Below, one piece after another: positions 20,260-28,254 of a stretch of DNA of 64,000 nucleotides; within the stretch, counting starts at the first letter, position 1, and every line of letters starts with the position of its first letter. The notes below the pieces were generated by a model. It was given only the letters and a program-made list of their open reading frames with translations. It was not told the origin of the DNA and ran no database searches. The translations under genes were made by a program, and so were the position numbers. The DNA comes from Klebsiella pneumoniae (GTDB taxonomy: Bacteria > Myxococcota_A > UBA796 > GCA-2862545): NCBI GenBank assembly GCA_945861065.1, contig CAMASI010000006.1, positions 19,377 through 83,376 of the forward strand, written 5' to 3'.

Positions 20260-20433
20260 TCACGCAGGATCGGGCAGGCGGTCGATGACGCCGAGCATCC
20301 AGACCGGAAGCTCTCCCCGTACGCTTCGCAAGAGCGCCGTCTCAGACGCACTCAAGGCCGCCAGGCGGTGGCGGAGCAGGCTCTCCGAAAAGCCACCCTT
20401 CCCCAGGTACCCAATCGCGTGTCCGACCTTCAT
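20260..20433 (-). CDS. Probable small protein, 57 residues, unknown
   Basis: An ATG at 20433 is preceded by GGAGGTGA at good spacing, one of the best Shine-Dalgarno matches in the window. The frame runs 57 codons to a TGA. The product begins MKVGHAIGYLGKGGFSES, continues with a basic helix (LLRHRLAALSAS) and ends LPVWMLGVIDRLPDPA. It has no signal peptide and no known family; it could be a small regulator or a toxin/antitoxin-type protein, but nothing proves that. It is preceded by a promoter-like sequence and a direct-repeat operator candidate, and followed by strong palindromes. It lies about 100 bases downstream of ychF on the same strand. Confidence 0.5.
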   Translation of the reverse strand: MKVGHAIGYLGKGGFSESLLRHRLAALSASETALLRSVRGELPVWMLGVIDRLPDPA

Positions 20434-20455
20434 GTTGACTCACCTCCACGCCTCT

Positions 20456-20481
20456 ACCCCATTGTGGGGTCATTGTGGGGT
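20456..20481 (-). promoter_or_regulatory. Operator-like direct and inverted repeat upstream of the 57-residue gene
   Basis: Two perfect adjacent copies of CATTGTGGGGT occupy 20460-20470 and 20471-20481. The first copy is also the right arm of the small palindrome ACCCCATTGTGGGGT (20456-20470). The site sits 23-48 bases upstream of the small gene's ATG and downstream of the promoter-like boxes. This is a usual operator position, so autoregulation or repression by a DNA-binding protein is plausible. Confidence 0.5.
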
Positions 20482-20510
20482 AAACCGAACCGGAATGATG
20501 ACATTATTTA

Positions 20511-20539
20511 GGTATAACGCCCGTTTGTTTATTTCTAAA
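20511..20539 (-). promoter_or_regulatory. Candidate sigma-70-like promoter for the 57-residue gene
   Basis: Reading the minus strand, TTTAGA (20534-20539) and TATACC (20511-20516) are separated by exactly 17 bases in an AT-rich patch unlike the surrounding DNA. Each hexamer matches the consensus at about four of six positions. The -35 box overlaps the end of ychF. The inferred transcript would start just before the operator-like repeat. Confidence 0.35.
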
Positions 20540-21632
20540 CATTGAACCGAAAATGCATCACATCCCCATCCCGCACCACATATTCCTTCCCCTCTACCCG
20601 CAACTTCCCGGCTGCCCGCAGCGCCGCCTCCGTACCGAGCGCCTCCAGGTCCTCAATTGCATACACCTCAGCCCGAATAAATCCGCGCTCAAAATCCGTA
20701 TGAATCACACCGGCCGCCTGAGGTCCCTTCGCCCCCACCGGAATCGTCCACGCCCGAATCTCCTTCGGCCCCGCCGTAAAGTACGTCTGTAAGCCCAACA
20801 AACGGTAGGTTTCCCGCGCCAGCGTGGCGAGGCCCGGCTCTTTCAGTCCCAATTCCTGCAAAAACATGGGTCGGTCCGCCACGTCCATCTCTGAGATTTC
20901 CGCCTCGATTTTCGCACAAATCAACACGACGCCAGCCCCGTCCAACTTCGCCTGTGCACGGACAATGTCCACGTACGCGTTCCCGCCGAGCCCGGCTTCG
21001 TCTACGTTGCACACGTACAAGACGGGCTTGCCGGTGATCATTTGGGCGTCCGTCGCACTGCTGCGCTCCTCGTCCGTGTCGAAGCTCATTGAGCGCACCG
21101 CGACACCCTTCAGCAGCGAAGCGATCATCTTGTCCGCTACGTCCCGATGTACGCCCGCGTCACGGTCCCCGCCTTTGCTCGCCTTCCGCCACTTGTCCGC
21201 CCGCTTCTCCACAGATGCGAGATCGGCGAGCATCAACTCTGTGTCAATCGTCTCGATGTCTCGGATCGGATTGACGTTGCCATCGACGTGAACGACGTCG
21301 GCATCGTCGAAGCACCGCACGACGTGTAGGACGGCGTCTACGGCGCGGATGTGGCCAAGGAACTGGTTGCCCAGGCCCTCGCCTTCAGACGCCCCTCGAA
21401 CAAGGCCGGCGATGTCCACGATCTCCACCACCGCAGGTAGCAACTTCTGCGTTGGCACCTTCGCGTTGAGTCGGTGCAGCCTGGGGTCAGGCACCTCCAC
21501 GATACCGACATTGGGTTCAATCGTACAAAATGGGTAGTTCGCGGCCGCTGCTCCCGCAGACGTCAACGCATTGAACAACGTGCTCTTTCCCACGTTGGGC
21601 AGCCCTACGATTCCAGCCTGTACCGCCACCAT
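20535..21632 (-). CDS. ychF: Redox-regulated ATPase YchF (Obg-like)
   Basis: 365 residues, the normal YchF length. It has G1 [14 protein letters not shown], the Obg-like [21 protein letters not shown]3 in [21 protein letters not shown], and the ATP-specifying NVDE (CNVDEAGL) in place of the GTPase NKxD. The TGS C-terminal domain includes the typical [13 protein letters not shown] and ends [10 protein letters not shown]. YchF binds ribosomes and hydrolyses ATP and is universally conserved, with roles in translation and stress responses. Its start lies 66 bases from the divergent ABC ATPase gene. Confidence 0.97.
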   Translation of the reverse strand: MVAVQAGIVGLPNVGKSTLFNALTSAGAAAANYPFCTIEPNVGIVEVPDPRLHRLNAKVPTQKLLPAVVEIVDIAGLVRGASEGEGLGNQFLGHIRAVDAVLHVVRCFDDADVVHVDGNVNPIRDIETIDTELMLADLASVEKRADKWRKASKGGDRDAGVHRDVADKMIASLLKGVAVRSMSFDTDEERSSATDAQMITGKPVLYVCNVDEAGLGGNAYVDIVRAQAKLDGAGVVLICAKIEAEISEMDVADRPMFLQELGLKEPGLATLARETYRLLGLQTYFTAGPKEIRAWTIPVGAKGPQAAGVIHTDFERGFIRAEVYAIEDLEALGTEAALRAAGKLRVEGKEYVVRDGDVMHFRFNV

Positions 21633-21698
21633 CCACCTCGGGGCCGCCGCCTACTTCGGTGGCCGCCGTGGCCGCAACGCCAGCGGTTAGCGACGCCC

Positions 21699-22319
21699 GT
21701 GCCTCCGCTGCTCGCCGCAACCTCGCTCCGCCGTGACCTCACCCAAGGTGCCCTCGATTTGCCCCTGCTTCGCGGCGCGTCGCTGACCGTGGAACCCGGC
21801 GAACGCATCGCCCTCATCGGAGCTTCCGGCAGCGGAAAGTCCGCCCTGCTACGTCACCTCGCAGGTCTGGATTTCCCAGACAGCGGAACCGTCCATTGGG
21901 ACAACATCGATGTCGCTGCGCTCGCGCCCCCCGCTCGTCATGCTCTGCGACGCACCACGCTCGGGTACGTCCGACCCGAGGGTCGTGCGGCGCCCGGCCT
22001 CGCAGCACGCGAAGACTGCGATCTGCTGGGTCCTTTTGGCATGGCGGCCTTCGAGTCCCTCCTGGATGGCGATCACCCCCCCGCGTCCGGCCTGTCGCGA
22101 CGCCGTGCCCTCGCCCGTGCCCTGGCCAACAAACCGAAAGCGCTGCTCGTAGACGATCCAACCCGCGGACTAGAGGCTGACGACGCCAACAACCTTGCGC
22201 ACACGCTGCTCGCCCTGGTGATCGACCGAGGAATCGCCCTCGTCGTGGCCTCCCAACACCCGACGCTCATCGGCGGCGTTCACCGCGTCGTCCAACTAGT
22301 GCGCGGCCGCGTGCAGTGA
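21699..22319 (+). CDS. ABC transporter ATP-binding protein, LolD/MacB-like but with degenerate motifs
   Basis: 206 residues from a GTG at 21699; a longer reading overlaps ychF and is unlikely. Walker A is intact (GASGSGKS, 41-48) and the H-loop His187 is present (ASQHPTL). Three motifs deviate. The signature is ASGLS (129-133) instead of LSGGQ. The Walker B catalytic Glu is Asp153 (LLVDDP). The Q-loop region (GYVRPEGRAAPG) lacks the usual Gln. The size and order suggest the LolD/FtsE class that powers lipoprotein or cell-envelope systems. No permease gene is adjacent. It may have low ATPase activity or be diverging. Confidence 0.8.
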   Translation: MPPLLAATSLRRDLTQGALDLPLLRGASLTVEPGERIALIGASGSGKSALLRHLAGLDFPDSGTVHWDNIDVAALAPPARHALRRTTLGYVRPEGRAAPGLAAREDCDLLGPFGMAAFESLLDGDHPPASGLSRRRALARALANKPKALLVDDPTRGLEADDANNLAHTLLALVIDRGIALVVASQHPTLIGGVHRVVQLVRGRVQ

Positions 22320-22336
22320 CGCTCGGACTCGTACAA

Positions 22337-23716
22337 TCACGCCTCCGGTGCTGCCACCAACTCCGCCGTGTCTGTGCCAAACGCAACCGAGGCCAACGAC
22401 AGGGCCGCAGCCACGCGTGACGCCACCGAAAGGCCAATGGGCGTTCGCGTAGGGTCCAACACGACCCGCACAACGCCTCCAAGCGGTCCCGGCCCCAGCA
22501 CAAGTCCCCCTTCCGCATCCGGGGGCGAGCACGGAATGGCGTCACAACCGTCGGCCCCGACCTTGAAGCGCACAGCGAGCGCCCGTTCTTGCGAAACCGG
22601 CAATTGCACCGCCAGGTGACAGGACGACGCCCGAGCGCGATCGAATCGACGGAGCAACTGGCGTTCCGACTGCGCGAACCGCATTGGAGCGGCGCCTTCG
22701 ATCGTCGCACAATGCAGAAGGTAAAGCGGAAGCTGCACTCGCAATCCAAGCACCATCAGGCCGGCACCAAAACGGGGATTGAGCTCGGTCGGAAGGAAGC
22801 CCGCGGCAGAGACGACACCGTCCACGGTAAACGCGCCCCGATACCCAACGGAATCACGCAAGTAATGCCCAACACGACGAGCCACTCGTCGCATTTCCGC
22901 GCGAATATTGGATGCTGGATCCCAATACGATGCACACCCCGCGTAGACGAATCTGCGCCCTTTTCGAAGCACCACCATTTCCACGGGTCGGAACACCAGC
23001 ACTTCGCCGTTGACGACCCAACCGTGAATGCTGCAGGGCCGCCCTTCCAGCATCGGCATGACGCGCACATTGTGTGCACTCGCCGCCATCATCGTCGTCG
23101 CCTGCTCGGCCTCCCGCTGATCGACCACCCACCGGGTCAACTCCGCGCCCCCATGGAATCCGAACCGATTGTCCGCGGCCCACACCGTTCCTGCGCCACG
23201 ATCGAGCGCCTGGGCCGCCGCCGACAGCGCCGCCGCCGAAGCCTCCACCACCTGGCAGGGCGCCCGACGGACCCCACAATGGTCCCACAACGCATCGATC
23301 TGCGTCTTGTCCTCTAGCGCCCGCCACGCAAGGGGGCGCGCCCCAAACACGGGCCTTCCTGCGACAAAATCCAACGCGCCAAACATCGGGCGAAGGACGC
23401 ACGCGGTTCGTTCGGGGTCAAACGCCTCAACAGCGGTTTGTGCAGCGTCGGGGAGCTTCGCCATGGCGGCTTCGGCAACGCGAATCGCCTCCATCACGGA
23501 CACACCACCAACCCCGAGTAAGAAGGAGGGGACGTTGGGCGTCGGTCCTGTGCCTTCCGATCCAGCCAGCGCGAACACCCGGGTCGCGCCCATGCCAAGC
23601 AGTTGGTTCACGAACGGGGTCGACGCGGCAAGCACGTCCCATGCGAGGATCCAAGAACGACCGCCGTACACAGACCGAAGGTCGTCCATCAACGCGCGGA
23701 TCAGGTCGCCCACCAC
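22337..23716 (-). CDS. ATP-grasp ligase with a pre-ATP-grasp-like N-terminal region
   Basis: About 459 residues from a GTG; the start codon is uncertain. The N-terminal third carries a GATRVFALAGSEGTG segment like the pre-ATP-grasp domain of peptide ligases such as PGM1. The central and C-terminal parts have ATP-grasp features: a CSIHGWVVNGEVLVF strand pair, FRPVEMV, YRGAFTVDGVVSAAG, and the metal-binding Glu/Asn in LPTELNPRFGAGL. ATP-grasp enzymes join a carboxylate to an amine or thiol. It overlaps the GST-like gene by 16 bases, and both follow a DUF255 thioredoxin-like lipoprotein. The substrate is unknown. Confidence 0.65.
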   Translation of the reverse strand: MVGDLIRALMDDLRSVYGGRSWILAWDVLAASTPFVNQLLGMGATRVFALAGSEGTGPTPNVPSFLLGVGGVSVMEAIRVAEAAMAKLPDAAQTAVEAFDPERTACVLRPMFGALDFVAGRPVFGARPLAWRALEDKTQIDALWDHCGVRRAPCQVVEASAAALSAAAQALDRGAGTVWAADNRFGFHGGAELTRWVVDQREAEQATTMMAASAHNVRVMPMLEGRPCSIHGWVVNGEVLVFRPVEMVVLRKGRRFVYAGCASYWDPASNIRAEMRRVARRVGHYLRDSVGYRGAFTVDGVVSAAGFLPTELNPRFGAGLMVLGLRVQLPLYLLHCATIEGAAPMRFAQSERQLLRRFDRARASSCHLAVQLPVSQERALAVRFKVGADGCDAIPCSPPDAEGGLVLGPGPLGGVVRVVLDPTRTPIGLSVASRVAAALSLASVAFGTDTAELVAAPEA

Positions 23717-24414
23717 CTTGCCCTGAATCGTTCCGCATAGGCCACCAACCGAGCGTCGGCACGCGTGTGCCGTTGCATCGGCGTGTCATAGGGCGCCCAA
23801 AGTGCCTGAATCAGAAATCCGTACACCGTGCAATCCACGCTGTGCGGTTCGTCTCCGAGCAAGTACGGTTTGTCGCCCAGCACCTCACTGACGGCGTTCC
23901 AGTCGGCGATGCCTGCCGCAGAGCGCTCCTCCGGCGTGAGACGAGCGGTGCCTTGGGCATGCGCATTCGCCTTGACACGTCGGCGAATCATCGTCCCGAC
24001 CACCTGCCCCATGGGGAATCCGAGTGGATCGAAAAATCCCGCGCGCGTCGTCGGCCAATGTTCGTCTTCGCACCACCGCGCATGCAGCGCCACAAAGTAG
24101 GTTCCCTCCTCCAATGTCCGGCGAACCAAATGGCCGAGCGTTTGCTGCTGAGGATTCAGGCCGCCATCGCCCAACCGATCCCCAAACGTCTGGCGAAAGT
24201 ACGCGAGGATGGCCTCGGAGTCCGCGACCGCGTTGGCACCGTGCACAATCCACGGCACCTTTCCGCGCGGCGCCTTGATGGGGTTTGCGCGCTTCGAGGT
24301 GTACGGTATGCCAGCGACTCTGAGCCAAGTCTCCACCTTGACACAGAAAGGACTCGGATTCGGCAGGCCCCACAATCGGGGCGCCTGAAACAACACGACA
24401 CCGTCGTCAGACAC
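23701..24414 (-). CDS. Glutathione S-transferase-like protein (metaxin/FAX-type)
   Basis: 237 residues from a GTG at 24414 that follows GGAGGTG; the reading could extend upstream but would overlap the DUF255 gene. A thioredoxin-like N-terminal domain begins VVLFQAPRLWGLPNPSPFCVKVETWLR, with Ser-Pro-Phe-Cys in the position of the active-site loop, and has the cis-Pro in GKVPWIV. The C-terminal helical domain includes KPYLLGDEPHSVDCTVYGFL, typical of metaxin/failed-axon-connection GSTs. It could conjugate or reduce an electrophile or serve as a thiol carrier. It is the middle gene of the DUF255/GST/ATP-grasp operon. Confidence 0.8.
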   Translation of the reverse strand: MSDDGVVLFQAPRLWGLPNPSPFCVKVETWLRVAGIPYTSKRANPIKAPRGKVPWIVHGANAVADSEAILAYFRQTFGDRLGDGGLNPQQQTLGHLVRRTLEEGTYFVALHARWCEDEHWPTTRAGFFDPLGFPMGQVVGTMIRRRVKANAHAQGTARLTPEERSAAGIADWNAVSEVLGDKPYLLGDEPHSVDCTVYGFLIQALWAPYDTPMQRHTRADARLVAYAERFRARWWAT

Positions 24415-24433
24415 AGCACCTCCGAGCGTGCCG

Positions 24434-26149
24434 TTATCCCGCCTGTTTGTAGCCGCCTTGCATCTGGACACGCAGGCCAGAAGCGTCGCGCACTTCGACG
24501 CAGGTCCCTTGCCGACACACAAACGCAGACGTCGCCCCGTCGAGTTCCGGCAGGTCGGTGGCCCAATCTGGTGCGCTGCCCGCGCCCTCCCATCGCCGTA
24601 TCAGCCGGAACGACGACGGATCAGCAAGTGCGCTGCGCCACAACTCAGTTGCCAACGGTCCAGACCCCACGACTTTCACGTCCAGTGGCGACGCCGCATG
24701 TTCTGCGTCGGCCAACAGTGCGGCGCCTACTGCGAGACGGGGTGCTCGGACGCGCTCGGCAACCGCAAGCAGCGCATGCGCTGACACCTCCTTCCACTTG
24801 ACGTCCCCGGTAGCCGCCGCCAACAGCTTGGCCCAACGCGACAACTCCACGTTTTCGTCCAGACTGGGCAACGGCACGAGGCGACCGCGGCTCAGCGATG
24901 TGACAAATCCCCCTGCGTGGGCGCGGTACGCAGGCACCGTCGACGCGAGGTCCATGCTGCGCTCGAGCCACACATCGTCGCCGGTGGCCTGCCACAACGT
25001 GAACGCTGCTTTGCCCATCGCGGTGACGTCTCCAAGGTACGTCTCGCCGGCCTCACTGCGCATCGGGCCCGTGTCGCCCATCGGAAACCGTCCCTCAACG
25101 GCAAGCCAGGCGCGAACTGCCCTGTCACGTGCCGCGTCATCGCCGAGCCACATCGCCCGCCACGCGAACGCCTCGATGATCAGCCCGTTCTCTCGCGGCC
25201 ACACCGACGTGTCGATGAACGGCATGCCTTGGGCACGGCGCCCAGCGTCGTCCAGGTCGAAATAGCCGGCGGCATGCTGCCCGCGCACCAAATCGGCGTC
25301 TTGGCTGGTGTAGAACGCACCATCGTCGGCCGTGAAAAAGGCGTCCACATACCGAACGATGGCGTCGCCCGCCTGCCGGTAGTTGTCGCCTCCCCACAAG
25401 GCCGAAGCGCAGGCAAAAGCGGTCAGATCGGCGGCCTGGACCCACGCGATCTTTTCGAAGTGAGGCTTGTCCCACACGCCCCCTTCGCTGTATTGAAAGG
25501 CCCCTCCCCACACCGGGTCCACCAACGTCGTCGTCTTGTCTACAACCGTTCGGGCCCGCTGCAGCGCCGCGTCGTCGCCTGTGCGGCCCCTTGCTAACGA
25601 CCAGTCCAGATTGCCGAGGTCGAGGTACTTCGTCGTCGTTCCCCACCCGCCTTCGGCTTCATCCCAGCCCGAAACCGAACGGTCCACCAACTCTGCGCGC
25701 AATGCGTCGTCGAATGGGCCCGACACCGGCGCTGGGCCAGCGATCGCCGACGGCCCCGGCGTCGGATCCGCCCGCACGGCCCGAAGAAGCGACAACATGC
25801 GTTCTGGGGGCACGTAGCCCCGAAGTTTCACCAAGTCGGTGCCATTGGGGTGAAGCACGATGGTGGCGGGCCAGCCATAGTCCTCGTAGCGGGCAGCCAG
25901 GTCCGGCCGTGTCTCGGCGTCCACGCGAATCGCAACGAAACCAGTCGTCAGCTCCGCCTGGACCGCTGCGTCGGCCCACGTCGTTTCTTCCATGACGTGG
26001 CACCAATGGCACCATTTCGTCCCGATGGACAAGAGAACGAGTCGGTCGGACGCGCCTGCCCGCTCGAAAGCAGCATCGTCCCACGGCCCAAAATGCCCTG
26101 GAGGCGTCACTGCGCAGCTCAGAGCCCAACCGAACGCGAGGATGTTCAA
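24434..26149 (-). CDS. DUF255/SSP411-type thioredoxin-domain lipoprotein (YyaL-like)
   Basis: 571 residues from a TTG with a purine-rich GAGGGG upstream. N-terminus MNILAFGWALSC ends in a lipobox Cys. The DUF255 thioredoxin-like region has TKWCHWCHVMEETTWAD, the CxxC of which is CHWC, and then VRVDAETRPDL. The remainder (about residues 170-540) is helical, six-hairpin-like, with WGGAFQYSEGGVWDKPHFEK and a DAGRRAQGMPFIDTSVWPRENG stretch. The family is widespread and not well understood. Here it is lipidated, so it probably acts at the periplasmic face of a membrane. It precedes the GST by 20 bases in the same direction. Confidence 0.88.
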   Translation of the reverse strand: MNILAFGWALSCAVTPPGHFGPWDDAAFERAGASDRLVLLSIGTKWCHWCHVMEETTWADAAVQAELTTGFVAIRVDAETRPDLAARYEDYGWPATIVLHPNGTDLVKLRGYVPPERMLSLLRAVRADPTPGPSAIAGPAPVSGPFDDALRAELVDRSVSGWDEAEGGWGTTTKYLDLGNLDWSLARGRTGDDAALQRARTVVDKTTTLVDPVWGGAFQYSEGGVWDKPHFEKIAWVQAADLTAFACASALWGGDNYRQAGDAIVRYVDAFFTADDGAFYTSQDADLVRGQHAAGYFDLDDAGRRAQGMPFIDTSVWPRENGLIIEAFAWRAMWLGDDAARDRAVRAWLAVEGRFPMGDTGPMRSEAGETYLGDVTAMGKAAFTLWQATGDDVWLERSMDLASTVPAYRAHAGGFVTSLSRGRLVPLPSLDENVELSRWAKLLAAATGDVKWKEVSAHALLAVAERVRAPRLAVGAALLADAEHAASPLDVKVVGSGPLATELWRSALADPSSFRLIRRWEGAGSAPDWATDLPELDGATSAFVCRQGTCVEVRDASGLRVQMQGGYKQAG

Positions 26150-26196
26150 TCAAGCCCCCCTCTTGAACGGATACGCCGGAGCCCGCAAAGGGTTTC

Positions 26197-27024
26197 ATGC
26201 GTTGTACAGTCCGTTCCTGCGGCTCACCCCTGGTGCTCGACGGAAAGCGGTGGGTTTGTGCGTTCGGCCACAGCTTTGACGTGGCACGCGAAGGCTATAC
26301 CAACCTGCTCCAGCCCCAGGACCGTCGTTCCACGTCACCGGGCGACAGTCCCGCTACATGTGCGGCTCGACGGCGGTGGGTGGACCGCGGCCTCGTCGCC
26401 CCCCTCGTCGAGGCGGTCGCAAACCTGTTGCCCCAAGGACACGTGTTGGACGTCGGATGTGGAGAAGGTGCTGCCGCGGGAGCCTTTTCCGCGAGAGGGC
26501 ACCCAACGATCGGCCTGGACCTGTCTCCAGCCGCGCTTCGCCTCGCAGCAAAGCGCCACGCGAGCGTGTCGTTCGTCGTGGCCAACGCTGACCGCGGCTT
26601 GCCCTTCCTCGACGGGTCCTTTCAAGCTGTCACCAGTCTCGCTGCACGTTTCCCCGCCGAAGAAACCCATCGGGTGCTCGCGCCAGGAGGTCGAGCCATC
26701 GTGGCCGTACCGGGCCCGGATGACCTCGACGGCGTGCGGGCCCTGACGCTAGGCGATGCCCGCGCTGTAGACCGGCTGCCGCGGGTGGTGGCGTCTGCAC
26801 CTATGTTTCAACTCGAAAGCAGTTTTTCCGTCTCGCTGGTCGTTGACCTCGACGCCGAGGCCGTTCGCGACGCCCTCGTCCTGACGTGGCGCGCTCGCCG
26901 AGCGGCCCTCGATCGCGCGGCGCCCGTCACCACTACGCTTTCCTGGACCGTCGCCGTTTTCACAAGGAGGACCGCGTTAGTACCGGCGTCTTCTGGAAAG
27001 GACGACCAACGCGGCGACGCTTAG
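26197..27024 (+). CDS. RlmA-like 23S rRNA guanine-N1 methyltransferase
   Basis: 275 residues. The N-terminus has an RlmA-type zinc site: Cys3, Cys8, Cys21 and His25 (WVCAFGHSFDVAREGYTNLL). The Rossmann methyltransferase domain starts HVLDVGCGEGAAAGAF, with SAM-binding and GLDLSP motifs, then SFQAVTSL, and HRVLAPGGRAIVAVPG. RlmA methylates G745 of 23S rRNA (or G748 in the RlmAII group). The C-terminus is short and overlaps the convergent membrane-protein gene by 48 bases. Divergent from the DUF255 gene by 47 bases. Confidence 0.8.
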   Translation: MRCTVRSCGSPLVLDGKRWVCAFGHSFDVAREGYTNLLQPQDRRSTSPGDSPATCAARRRWVDRGLVAPLVEAVANLLPQGHVLDVGCGEGAAAGAFSARGHPTIGLDLSPAALRLAAKRHASVSFVVANADRGLPFLDGSFQAVTSLAARFPAEETHRVLAPGGRAIVAVPGPDDLDGVRALTLGDARAVDRLPRVVASAPMFQLESSFSVSLVVDLDAEAVRDALVLTWRARRAALDRAAPVTTTLSWTVAVFTRRTALVPASSGKDDQRGDA

Positions 27025-27492
27025 CAAACCTGCGACGGCGACGACCAACCCACGAATTTCACCCGTCGACCGAAAGACCACGAATTGCCACAGGCCTACA
27101 AGCACAAGCCCCGCGGCGGCGCCAAACCGGATCACGATGCCGACCGACGACGACTCATCCTCGCCCGCTGCGGGTTCGATTTCGATCCGAGCGGGTGCGC
27201 CAGACGAGGTCAGGGCCAACTCAGTGGCGTCACGCTGCGCCTCATCCAACGACGCGCGCTCGCCGGAACGGACCAACGTAGCGCCGCGCCAAGCCTCCCA
27301 TCGAAAGCGCGAGGCGTCGAGTTTCCGAACGCGAAGCGTGAAGCTGCCCTTTGTGCCGGACGCAGGCTCATACTTCCGGACCCAAAGGTCGTCACCGCCT
27401 GAACGCCATGAAGAATCCACGTCCCCTCCCGTCAGCGCAAGAGCGAGGGCAACAAGGGCGCCTCGCCTTCGCCACGCCAGGCGACCGTACAA
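26977..27492 (-). CDS. Small membrane protein of unknown function
   Basis: 171 residues from a TTG at 27492 inside the upstream lipoprotein gene, so the start is not certain. The N-terminus is a basic signal or membrane helix (MYGRLAWRRRGALVALALAL). The middle is soluble, with a DDLWVRKYEP segment and a WEAWRGATLVRSGERA segment. Two C-terminal membrane helices follow (about residues 120-165), ending in RRRRY, so a positive-inside C-terminus is likely. No family is recognised. It overlaps the 3' ends of both neighbours. Confidence 0.6.
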   Translation of the reverse strand: MYGRLAWRRRGALVALALALTGGDVDSSWRSGGDDLWVRKYEPASGTKGSFTLRVRKLDASRFRWEAWRGATLVRSGERASLDEAQRDATELALTSSGAPARIEIEPAAGEDESSSVGIVIRFGAAAGLVLVGLWQFVVFRSTGEIRGLVVAVAGLLSVAALVVLSRRRRY

Positions 27493-28205
27493 TGCTCAAA
27501 GGTGCCTTTTGCCTCGATCGTACCGCGACTGACCTGATCGTCATCGACCACGCCACCGGCGAAATCGTAGAGCCGCAGCGCCTCGCCGTCGCGTGCCGTC
27601 TCCAACGTAAGCGTGCCCGAAGAAAGGTACAACGCTTGAACCGTTTCGGCGAGGGCCTCTTCGATGTCGTCGTTCAGTGCGTCACTGTCTTCCCCGCAAC
27701 GGATTTCTTCGGCAATCGCGGTCCAAGGATTCCGCGTAATCAAATTCACAGTTCCGAAAAAATAATGTGAGGTGTCAGAACGGGCGTGAATATATTGAGT
27801 CCCGTCGGGTGCCTCGCCGTCCGGCGGATCGCCGAGGTCAGCGTCCGGGTCGTAGGGTTCCAATAGGAACTGATTTGCGCCGTCCTTTTCGTACAAATCA
27901 TCGACAAGAACTGCGGCTTCTTCAAAGTACGAACGCGAGAGTTCGCACGCCTCTTCGGTGTCATAAGGAATTACGGAAAAATGCTGCGAGTAGCTGTCGG
28001 CCAACGGCTGCATCAGGTCCTGCATCGACTTACAAACGTTATTCGTCGTCGACATCATCAATTGGTGAAAGTGGGGGTCGTCTCCCGACTCGACGTCCTG
28101 CTGCAAATCCAACCATACTGCAGATTTCACATTCCCAAAGGGTTCCTCCTCCAAATCCACGCTTGCTGATCCGCAACCGAGCAGCACAAACACAATCCCG
28201 CTCAC
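27432..28205 (-). CDS. Lipoprotein of unknown function
   Basis: 257 residues from a GTG with GGAGG upstream. The lipobox is very short: MSGIVFVLLGC. The mature part is acidic, with scattered Cys residues (for example NNVCKSM and EEIRCGED), and it contains EPYDPDADLGDPPDGEAPD, which could bind metal. A HARSDTSHYFFG segment and a beta-rich C-terminus ending EHCTVAWRGEGEAP complete it. No homologue is recognised. The downstream gene overlaps its 3' end, and the divergent sulfatase-fold gene starts 49 bases away. Confidence 0.7.
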   Translation of the reverse strand: MSGIVFVLLGCGSASVDLEEEPFGNVKSAVWLDLQQDVESGDDPHFHQLMMSTTNNVCKSMQDLMQPLADSYSQHFSVIPYDTEEACELSRSYFEEAAVLVDDLYEKDGANQFLLEPYDPDADLGDPPDGEAPDGTQYIHARSDTSHYFFGTVNLITRNPWTAIAEEIRCGEDSDALNDDIEEALAETVQALYLSSGTLTLETARDGEALRLYDFAGGVVDDDQVSRGTIEAKGTFEHCTVAWRGEGEAPLLPSLLR

Positions 28206-28254
28206 CGCGCCTCCACTAGCGACGCGCTAACCGGACCCCTGCCGGGAGGAGTGC

